Source of the DNA: Oegoconia quadripuncta
Lineage: Eukaryota; Arthropoda; Insecta; Lepidoptera; Autostichidae
DNA length: 64,000 nt
Direction: 5' to 3'
NCBI GenBank assembly: GCA_949316235.1
Contig: OX438754.1
Location: forward strand, 1,054,001-1,118,000
Under the pieces are notes generated by a model, which saw only the letters and a list, made by a program, of their open reading frames with translations, was not told the origin of the DNA and made no database searches. Each line of letters opens with the position of its first letter. The first letter of the stretch is position 1. Shown here one piece after another: positions 55,906 to 64,000 of this stretch. Made by a program: the position numbers and the translations under genes.

Positions 55906-56425
55906 TCATCAGCTTTTTGGAATAGCATCCATCAGCAATCACATCAATTATCGGTATACCGTTTTTCCTAAGGCTTCCTTCTGCTATCGCAAAATTTCTT
56001 TCTTTTTCCCCTGCTTTCTTCATAGTTTCTTGAGCAACCCTTTGCCAATTTCTGGACAGAACGTCATGTTGGGTTTGGTATTTTTTATTTGAAATAAGAG
56101 GTAGATTTATTGCCGTAGAAAACTCTTTCAAATGTGAATGACCACCACCAATAGATATTATGCCTGCTATGGCACAACTATTGACATCTAAGTAATCATC
56201 CTCCGGATAATCATTTTCTATATGAAACTTTAAATTGCACATTCTACACACGAAAGTAAATTTAGAGATGAGCCCATCTTGTTTTTCGTTTATTAAATCG
56301 ATAGTATTCAGATTACAGCCAAGAGGTCCGTTCAAATTTCTTGCAATTTTTTATAAAAATGCGAGTTGGCTACAAACCGCCGACAGATGCAGATTTCTTA
56401 TTCCGTATTCTGATCACTTGTAATC
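55905..56425 (-). pseudogene. Mutator-like (MULE) transposase domain, broken
   Basis: Minus-strand pieces: GRRFVANSHFYKKLQEI-like (56395-56340, other frame), then from 56335 CNLNTIDLINEKQDGLISKF, FVCRMCNLKFHIENDYPEDD, CAIAGIISIGGGHSHLKEFS and KNGIPIIDVIADGCYSK. CxxC and the DGIPII-x-V-x-DG pattern fit the Mutator-like domain seen in many arthropod repeat proteins (recalled). It is cut off at SK, where the mariner fragment begins out of frame. Confidence 0.6.
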
Positions 56426-56429
56426 TGAT

Positions 56430-57400
56430 AAGTCTGAAACAGAAAACTTTCGTTATTATTTTATTAGTTAATATTATATTTACCGACTACGGCACATTAT
56501 TATTATTATTTCGTCTTTGGCCTAAGTGTTTCTCAAAAAACAAGACAATAAGGCGGTCATCACGAACAAAATACTTTTTAGTCATATTTTCCGTAGTCAG
56601 GAATTAGTTTTTGTCTTTTATTTCATATATTATATAGCGCATTTGACGTTAGTTTGACATTTAGTTGACCGTTCAGGTTACTAAGCCATTAGTTAGTACA
56701 TACCTCTTCATCTTTTTTTTTCTGAACACCTTGTGCCTCAATGTCGTACCTGTCATTAAAAGATAATATTATTGAAACACTTCAGGGAAAACTTTTTGAA
56801 TAAAATCTGTTAACTTTAATGTTTTATTTTTTATTTTTTTCGTAATAGGTACATCCTATACATACACTCTGCAACGTTTGTCGGGTTAATTTTGTTAGAC
56901 CTTATATATTATGATGGCCGAATCTGTGATTTTCGTAAGTCTATGGTAATTCTCAATAGATTATTTTAGCGGTTGAAAGGAATTTATTTGTTTTTTTTTA
57001 TATAATTTTTATTATATGTCCCATTGGCAATCATTTTATAAAAATCTCAAAGTTATGCTTTTGTTTTATGATGACCTTTACATATTTCTTTCGACAAGGT
57101 TTGTTTTTGGTCAAAAATAACAATATTGCCTATTATCTATTTCAGAAATCCTAGATACTGGTAAAAATAATAATTTTACTCACTCTTGCAAAACAAGTCC
57201 GGTTGATGACTCTTCAGGGCCCAAATGATTTTTAGAACTGAAAATCAAAGAATTGTAGTACGTCAGCACCTAGGAATATGTAATGACGTAAGTCCACAGC
57301 CATGCACAAAAATGAAATTTTTGATAAATATCACTTAGACATGTAAAAAAAGATTACAGGATTTATTTAGACATACAATAAATAAAAGCAAATAAAATAA
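56430..57400. other. Upstream DNA, no feature recognised
   Basis: AT-rich. No repeat family of this window matched. Confidence 0.35.
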
Positions 57401-57411
57401 AAAAGACAAGA

Positions 57412-57488
57412 AAAGTACTGGGATCGATCCAGCACGACGAAATTCAAGCGACAAGCCCAAGTCGACTGAGCCAAACGTCTTACATAAG
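57412..57488 (-). mobile_element. tRNA-like SINE head (another family)
   Basis: The minus strand has GACGTTTGGCTCAGTCGACT (A box) and CTGGATCGATCCCAG (B box), about 75 bp. It lacks a clean acceptor stem and is probably a SINE head rather than a tRNA gene. Confidence 0.45.
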
Positions 57489-57499
57489 CGGTGACGAAA

Positions 57500-59940
57500 A
57501 AAGGTACCTATACATCCCGTATCAGTAGACGCAACTACAAAATAGTGAAAACATAATTATGGTTGCGTTTTATAAATTTGGTGTTTCATGTACATACTTA
57601 ATTAATTAAAAAGAGATATAATATTTTATTATACTTACTTTACAACCTCCATCATGTGTTTCTGATTTCTTTTATATTGCCGTTTCTTCGGTTTTGTTTT
57701 TTTTTCGAGTCCATTTTCTATTATTAACTTTACCAACTTATTTATTTACAACTGTGATTACCTACCTAATAAATAAAATTATTTACACACATACAAAATT
57801 TTACCCTAATTAAATAAACAAAACAAGAAAAAGAAAGTCCTGAATATGAATATGAAAAAAGTTCGAATATTTGGGAGAGCGTCTCAGCGCACAACACAGG
57901 TCCATCCAGCAACGCGCCTAAGCGATCACTGTCGCATTGAGTACGAGTAACAGAGAAAGCGTTACTTAGAATTATAGGGCGTAAGTGCAAATCACAAAAT
58001 TAATTATTTCAATTAAAATAGACGCATTATTGAAAATCTAAAACATGAATTTGTTTTAGTAACATATACGACACAATATTGTACAAAATATCATTTATGT
58101 TAGTGAATGCATATCTGAGAAAAATAAGATTTCATGCATTTTTAGATGCTACTTTGCAATTAAATTCTATCGAGAGAAGATTGTGTAATTATGTTTTGAA
58201 AACATGAATCATGTCAGAAATATGATCAATTTTACCTATAACTTTTTTTATAATGACACGAGCTATATGCTTTACAAAAAATGATAATCTTTCAACGCAA
58301 TTGGCTGCTGTCAGCCTCTTAAGAAATAAGTTTTAAAAATAACCACAATGTTTTTTTTTCTATTGTAATGTACGTGTTAAGTGACAGCTATGGGTTGTCA
58401 GTGCCATCTATCGAATTATTTGGCACTATTTTTGTTAAATCTTTTTGGATTAACGCGTATTAGAATATCCCTAGTGTATTTTATTTTAAAAGTAATATAA
58501 AATGTTGGTAAATCCACAATCAGAAGTCATCAGATAGCTAGCTACTTAAGGCCCAGAAAATATAGTGATTTTTAATTTGGGTTTAACCAATAAAACTTAG
58601 GGAAGTAAGTAGATATGAAACTCCGTCATGTATAATATTATTTGTAACTATCCACGTCTGTGAAGTATTTTCGTCTGTGACTCTGATATTTTTAAACGAT
58701 TAAAGAGGTAAGCGTTTTGAGGATTTATGCGAATTTAAAAATTTAAATTCGGTAAAAAGGCGGGACTCTTTGCAAATTCAATATTCGTGTACTTCGCTAA
58801 TTTATTTTTTCCAATATATTACAGATGTCAATAAAAACCTATAGCACAGATTACTAATAAGTTACTAAAGTAACCTATAGCTAATACCTAACCTAACTAA
58901 AATACTGATTTACTTTTATTTATGATAACAGCATTGCATATTCATGCTTCTACCACAAAATTAATATAGTACTAAGGTACCTCTACTACATTACTATATT
59001 GTTTTAAAATCTCAGGCCTGTGAGGATTTGAGGATGGTAGACAATTAGACTCAAATTATTTACAATGATCGGTTTATTGTTAATTTGTAACAATAACATG
59101 AAAACATAGTTTTAAGCTAAGGTTTCATCGGTCGCGCCTTTTCGTACATTGACAAATATATTTTTTTTCCACAGATACAAAATAAACCACGAGACATTAT
59201 TAGATCGACAGGCAATTCGATCGATTCATGTCTCGCTAAAATCTACTATTTGTGATATGTATCAATAAAATTGAATTGTTAACAATTGTCATCCTGAATA
59301 TGTGCCTCGCCATCTAGTCCCAGATACCATTGGTTGGCTGGCATACGATGACGATCTGGACGGAATTTACACTTTGTAAATCTATTTTCTAGTGCAGTAA
59401 TGTACACGCATCAGCTGCTACTGCTGCTAGTGGAATAATAACATTATTAAAAATAATTTCTTACTTACCTCTACCACAGATTACTAATAAGTTACTAAAG
59501 TAACCTCTACCATTAATAAAAATTTGCAAAAGTGGTTAACTTTTCTGAACGACGTTAGGCAATAATCATGTGAATGAGGTCATACACATCAACGGTGGTA
59601 TAAACGATGCCGTACCTTGAACATCGCGCCAGGGGGTCAAGTTAGTTAATTTATATAATGACTAATAATATCATAACAATCAATCTACTTATAATTTTCA
59701 ATCCAGCGACAGAAATGCAATTATGAATGACAAATTAGCTAATTCTGCAACATTTTATCTAGTGAATTCTTTAACCGACCAACCCCATAAAGATAATTGC
59801 CATTATGAAGTGTTTATGATACCCTAAAACAGAAATTATTAGCAAAAGGCTATTATAAAATCCCTGACTATTATAAAATCACTGATAAGCAAGCATGGAC
59901 ATAGCTGTCTTATTATTGATATAATTATCAAATCACAAAT
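57500..59940. other. Upstream DNA, little recognised
   Basis: AT-rich. 57900-57965 has CGCCTAAGCGATCACTGTCG, resembling MITE-C arms. The direct repeat CAGATTACTAATAAGTTACT appears at 58845-58870 and 59475-59500. No gene seen. Confidence 0.35.
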
Positions 59941-59954
59941 TGTAACCCATAATC

Positions 59955-60105
59955 TTAAAAAGAGCAACCCTAGAGTTTCTTGCTCGTTCTTCTCTGGGGA
60001 GTCAGCTTTGTGAATGAGCAGTAAATTTTAATGTAATATTAGTAGTGACGTTTTCAAGTGATAATTTTATCCTATGAAATAAAATATTGTGATTTGATCT
60101 GATAT
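59955..60105 (+). mobile_element. LINE-X 3' tail
   Basis: AAAAGAGCAACCCTAGAGTT to AAATATTGTGATTTGATCTG, nearly the same as 12518-12668. Confidence 0.75.
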
Positions 60106-60234
60106 TCTATCGTTCTACAAAAAATCAGGAACTTTAAGATTAAAGGAAGTTACATCATAATAATTACAAGTTTTTACTGGACGAGTAAGATAACGGATTT
60201 AGATATAAAGTGAAATCAGTAAATCTCCCCAAAT

Positions 60235-60385
60235 ATCTGAAGGTTCGGCAACACTGGGCACGATACCGGGGAGGCCGGGCAGCCGCACCGGTGGCCGGCG
60301 TCGGCGTCGCCGCGGCCCGCCGTCCCGCCGCCGCCGCCCGCGCCCGCCGACACGGCGCGCCCGCTCGGCGCGTATTCCTAACGGC
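60235..60385. other. GC-rich island upstream of Dad
   Basis: Very CpG-rich stretch of CCGCCG-type runs in AT-rich DNA. Reading frames are open on both strands because of composition. It could be a promoter or first exon of another gene, but no splice-flanked coding segment is recognised. Confidence 0.25.
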
Positions 60386-60469
60386 CGCGTTACGAAACAC
60401 ACTCGACACACTCCACAGTGTCGTGCACAGCGTTTTGTCACTGCGTAAAATACAAACTTACTTACTCTT

Positions 60470-60783
60470 ATCATCATCAGCCCGTAAACATCCCACTGCA
60501 GGGATATAGGCCTTCCCTCGTATAATGAGGGAGTATGGACCATAGTCCAACACGCTGGTCCAATGCGGGTTGGGGACTTCACATGCCCTTGAATTTTTAT
60601 TTCTTAGGCATGGAGGTTTCCTCACGATGTTTTCCTTCACCGTTTAAGAGCAGTCGGATAAATGCACATAAGTAATTAAATTAAATTTAAAAACTCATTG
60701 GTACATGGCCTGCGTGGGAATCGAACCCGGACCTCCCAAACTGGGAGATCGCGTCTTAACCGATGAGCCACCGACGCTCTTAT
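60470..60783 (-). mobile_element. SINE-A, full length
   Basis: Head at 60783-60710 (minus) with GCGTCGGTGGCTCATCGGTT (A box) and GGTCCGGGTTCGATTCCC (B box). Body GACTGCTCTTAAACGGTGAA; tail CCCTGCAGTGGGATG and TGATGATGAT. Confidence 0.85.
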
Positions 60784-60976
60784 AGCAACCAAAAAACATG
60801 CTAGCATGTCTAGCATGTTTTGTTATTTATGGATATTGTTTTGTAATAATAAAATATTTCTTTTTTTTTCTTATAGCAATCTTCGCAACTGTTAAGAATA
60901 TCTATTCACATCAGTATAAATCAGTTTACAATTTAATCGGGCAGGCATTTGCTTCTTGCCTGTATGATGGACACGC

Positions 60977-61140
60977 CACTGGTGTCGATTCGGATGTACA
61001 CCAACTAAACTAAACTAAAACCAGTTTTAAAGTAGTACTGTCTCTTTCTCCCTGGAACAGTACGATGCGACGGCACCACTCCAAAACTGGTTTTAGTTTA
61101 CTTTAGTTTAGTTGGTGTACATCCGAATCGACATCACTGA
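60977..61140. mobile_element. Fold-back MITE-F hairpin
   Basis: Arms TGTCGATTCGGATGTACACC, AACTAAACTAAA, ACCAGTTTT (60982-61028) and the inverse at 61083-61135, with a 5-nt indel. The loop has a further GTACTG/CAGTAC pair. Confidence 0.8.
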
Positions 61141-61349
61141 CAATCCAATACACAACACGCCTTATTGTCTATTTACCCGACTGGCTCACGATTGAAGGTA
61201 ATGTTTTTCGGGTGTAGGTGTGCTTATATGATTACTTACACGTTGGTTACATAACTCCCAAAAATACATAATGGCGTGTGCTCCCAAGCATTCAAGCGAA
61301 TGGCTTGACGTATTTTGAAGTAGTAGGTATTAGTGGTCTATAAAGTTTC

Positions 61350-61556
61350 TTCTTCATATTTTCGCACTAAGCGGTTCGACTCTTCATTCATAAGGCGAAC
61401 AGCCAAGACATGGAACTCCCTTCCGGCGTCAGTCTTTGCTGAATCCTACAACCTTGGGAGTTTCAAGAGCAGGGTGAATAGGCATTTGTTGAGATCGCGT
61501 GCTTCATCTTCGACCACATCGTCGCTTTACATCAGGTGAGATTATGGTCACGCATT
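61350..61556 (+). mobile_element. LINE-1f C-terminal ORF and 3' end
   Basis: RTKRFDSSFIRRTAKTWNSL, PASVFAESYNLGSF, RHLLRSRASSSTTSSLYIR, then the TACATCAGGTGAGATTATGG tail without poly-A, directly against a mini-MITE. Confidence 0.75.
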
Positions 61557-61640
61557 GAGTGCCATCTCGCTAGACACAATCGTAAATGTATTGTTACTAC
61601 CAATATGAGTTATCTCGTATTTGGCACTCAATGTGTTAAT
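61554..61640. mobile_element. Mini-MITE
   Basis: CATTGAGTGCCATCTCG and TATTTGGCACTCAATGTGTT are inverted ends, related to the element at 25679-25757. Confidence 0.6.
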
Positions 61641-61649
61641 TATAAGGAA

Positions 61650-62140
61650 AACGCTGTCGCTGGGCGTTATAACTGAGAGTTGCATTGCAGTACTTTTTAA
61701 CATATACATAAAAATATAATTAGAGAAGTTATACCAACCTGTGCACCATTGAACAAAGGTTCGCAAGATGCCTTTTACAAATTTTGTAGTTTGTAGTTTA
61801 CTTTACGAGTTCAAAAATGAAGGCAGATTTAGCTAATAAAACGATAGACATAAATCAATTTATTTCACTACCTAATTCAGTCACCGTGAATATCCGAACG
61901 CAGTCGGTCTGCATCCGCCATAGCGGTGCCGCACGCATGAAAAATTATCATCCCATCAGGGCATCTCTATCGCCTTGGGGCCTGTAAACATCTTCGGGCG
62001 AAGACCCTCTTTAGACTTAATTTGAAGATTGCCAATAGGTAGGTATAAGTAAATAAATATAATGAAACAATCAAGATGGAACTAATTGAAGAAATCAGCC
62101 TCCGCCTATTTCTCTTACGTACTGTCATATTTGTCATTGA
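61650..62140. other. Upstream DNA, no feature recognised
   Basis: AT-rich between a mini-MITE and SINE-A. No gene seen. Confidence 0.35.
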
Positions 62141-62142
62141 CA

Positions 62143-62455
62143 GCGTGGGTGACGCAGCGGTTAAGACGCGGTCACCCAATTTAGGAGGTCCGTGTTTGAT
62201 TCCCAGGCAGGCCATGTACCAAAGAGTTTTTAAATTTAATTAAATTACTTATGTGCATTTATCCGACTGCTCTTAAACGGTGAAGGAAAACATCGTGAGG
62301 AAACCTGCATGCCTGTGAATTAAAATTCAAAGGCATGTGAAGTCCCCAACCCGCATTGGGCCAGCGTAGTGGACTATGGCCAATACTCCCTCATACACGA
62401 GGGAAGGCCTATATCCCTGCAGTGGGATGTTTATGGGCTGATGATGATTGTCATT
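62143..62455 (+). mobile_element. SINE-A, full length
   Basis: AGCGTGGGTGACGCAGCGGT head, GGTCCGTGTTTGATTCCCAG (B box), GGTGAAGGAAAACATCGTGA body, CCCTGCAGTGGGATGTTTAT and a GATGAT end. Confidence 0.85.
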
Positions 62456-62499
62456 TATTTATTTCATTTATTCGTAGAATCAACAGTCAATATCTGTGA

Positions 62500-62765
62500 C
62501 GACCTGTTTGGTTGGTGTAGTGGTTAAACACTCAGACTGCTATACCAACAGGTCGTGGGTTCGAATCCCGCAGGGGCATAATGTTTGTATGATGAATACA
62601 TACATGTGTTCCCAAGTTATAGTTTTTATTTATACTATATATGTATTTATTTCCAAAAAATATGTATTTGTGTAGTTTATCAACCATCTGGTATCCATAA
62701 TACACTCCTAATTGCTTAGTGTGGAACTAGATGGCGCTGTGTGTTTATTATTTATTATATCTTGT
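62500..62765 (+). mobile_element. SINE-B, full length
   Basis: GACCTGTTTGGTTGGTGTAG, GGTCGTGGGTTCGAATCCCG, and the tail GTGTGGAACTAGATGGCGCT. Confidence 0.85.
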
Positions 62766-62869
62766 TACGAACGTTATACCAATTAGAGATGATATAGGTA
62801 GATATTTGCGTTGAAATTATTATAGTAAGTTGGTATTAAATTCATGCACTACAAATAGTAATCAAATAT

Positions 62870-63065
62870 TGACGACCGATTGGTGTAGTGGATAGTGACC
62901 CTATCAGCGAAACCAACGGTTGCGGTTTCGAATCCCGCGAGGGGTAAACATTTGTGTGATGAATACGAATATTTATTCCCGAGCCTTGGATGTTTATATA
63001 AATATTCATGTTTGTTTATCCGTTATAGTATAGTAATCCATAGTAAAAGCTTTGCTTAGTTTGGT
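62870..63065 (+). mobile_element. SINE-B2 (variant)
   Basis: GACCGATTGGTGTAGTGGAT, GTTTCGAATCCCGCGAGGGG, the tail with AAAGCTTTGCTTAGTTTGG; then the poly-T of the next LINE starts at once. Confidence 0.8.
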
Positions 63066-64000
63066 TTTTTTTTTTTTTTTTTTTTTTTTGCGCCCATGCA
63101 AAGGCACCCTCCGGAGGAACGAAGGAGGGAGGCGGAGAAGGCTCTAAGCGTACGAGCACAGCCGGCTGTGCAAGTTATGTGGGACTCACAGAGTGTGCCT
63201 ACCCACTAAAACTCCGCCTTGGAGGTAGGGACTAGCCGTGAGGCTTTTATCCCGTCATCGGAAGCGACCCCTTTCCTGGGGAGGGGAGGGGCGCTAGTGG
63301 TGCTCTGCTAGAAGAGCATCACTTAGAAGAGCCTAGAGCTAATCGAGAGTCGATGATGAGTCAGGGGTGACAAGTGCCCCTGACTCATCTGTGGCCGCCA
63401 GGAGGCAAGCCAGATCGGATGTGAGTTTGTTGGGTGGGTCGGTGAGGACGTTCCTCGGACGTCGGACTTGATAGAGAGAGGTTGATGAGGGGGTAGGGTA
63501 GACTGCTGACCCTCTTATTAGCGGATTTGGGTGTTCGGTAGCTGATTTGAAAAAGGATTCGGTGAGGGTTTTCAAAAACTGTTGGATTGATGGTAAATCT
63601 ATGTCGCGGTGAAGGTCAGCATTTCTGACGCACCAGTGGGCGTTCAGTGCTCTACGACAGAAAAGGTTTTGTACGATTTGGAGTTTATTTATTGTATTAG
63701 GGTTCGCGTGTGCGAAAACGGGGGCCGCGTATGTCATTACCGGTCGGATGCATACCTTGAAGAGTGTTCTCTTATTGATGGGGGACATTTTACTACTTCT
63801 GCCTATCATACTATTTAGGCGGCCCAGATAGAAGCGGGCAGTGCGAGTCACATTCAGGATGTGAGGCTTAAAAGTTAGCCTCGAGTCCAGAGTAACACCT
63901 AGGTATTTGGCAGTGGGTTTCCAGGGGACAGGGGTACCTAGCATACGGATTTGGGTATCATTGAGATCGAGATGGCGTCTTCTCTTATGACTGAATCTAA
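63066..64000 (-). mobile_element. Jockey-like LINE, 3' part
   Basis: The minus-strand element ends in a long poly-A (plus-strand T-run 63066-63089). The GC-rich 3' UTR (63090-63338) has the CCCACTAAAACTCCGCC motif shared with 36880 and 42890. It continues past the right edge. Confidence 0.85.
63339..64000 (-). CDS. LINE reverse transcriptase, C-terminal part, open to window edge
   Basis: End of ORF2 of a jockey-clade non-LTR retrotransposon. The frame has no stop from 64000 down to 63339 (about 220 codons). Seen: RHLDLNDTQIRMLGTPVPW, then the thumb-region motif AKYLGVTLDSRLTFKPHI, then MTYAAPVFAHANPNTINKLQ and RALNAHWCVRNADLHRDIDL, ending in DSSSTLD. The catalytic YxDD should lie beyond the edge. 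No break is visible in what is shown, so the copy could be young. Confidence 0.85.
   Translation of the reverse strand, partial: RFSHKRRRHLDLNDTQIRMLGTPVPWKPTAKYLGVTLDSRLTFKPHILNVTRTARFYLGRLNSMIGRSSKMSPINKRTLFKVCIRPVMTYAAPVFAHANPNTINKLQIVQNLFCRRALNAHWCVRNADLHRDIDLPSIQQFLKTLTESFFKSATEHPNPLIRGSAVYPTPSSTSLYQVRRPRNVLTDPPNKLTSDLACLLAATDESGALVTPDSSSTLD

Overview
The window is AT-rich, intron-dominated nuclear DNA from an insect, almost certainly a moth or butterfly. The evidence is the dense set of lepidopteran-style repeats: tRNA-headed SINEs, 5'-truncated LINE tails, fold-back MITEs, a mariner, and the AACCGACTTC/GGAGGAGG repeat. I cannot name the species from the sequence alone. The one host gene I can support is the inhibitory Smad Dad (Daughters against Dpp, the Smad6/7 orthologue). 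It lies on the minus strand and is only partly inside the window. Exon 1 (46076-45800) carries the initiator ATG and a short I-Smad MH1 domain ending in the zinc-binding CCNPYHWSRLC motif. Exon 2 (25653-25600) encodes the TPPPPYSRY linker (PY motif). Exon 3 (6052-5972) encodes an acidic linker. All three junctions are phase 1 and join in frame. The MH2 domain was not found and should lie to the left of position 1. Introns of about 20 kb, 19.5 kb and more than 6 kb fill most of the window. Layout: 1-5971 is intron 3 (SINE tails, fold-back MITEs, LINE 3' ends). 6053-25599 is intron 2, with two hairpins near 8.2-8.4 kb, a SINE framed by perfect 39-bp inverted arms at 14.1-14.5 kb, and a mariner at 16.7-18.8 kb that split a SINE and was itself hit by a LINE. 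25654-45799 is intron 1, with RTE-like LINE ends, clustered retrocopies, an alternating minisatellite at 42.8-43.5 kb and GC-rich islands. 46077-46250 is the likely Dad promoter and 5' UTR. 46.3-64 kb is upstream DNA with a degraded RTE-type LINE, a 242-bp tandem array, a Helitron-like ORF, a MULE/mariner chimera, several full-length SINEs, and a jockey-like LINE with an ORF open to the right edge. Three observations stand out. First, two exact matches to the BMP activation element remembered from Drosophila Dad (GGCGCCA-N4-GNCV) flank exon 1 in GC-rich islands, which suggests the Dpp negative-feedback circuit is wired here. Second, a tRNA-headed SINE family and a LINE family share a 3' tail in which a 7-bp stem is kept by a compensatory base-pair change, the signature of a SINE borrowing its partner LINE's recognition hairpin. 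Third, an unassigned polyadenylated retrocopy family of about 0.39 kb has at least nine copies here, a fixed 5' end, 15-bp target duplications, and no tRNA head.
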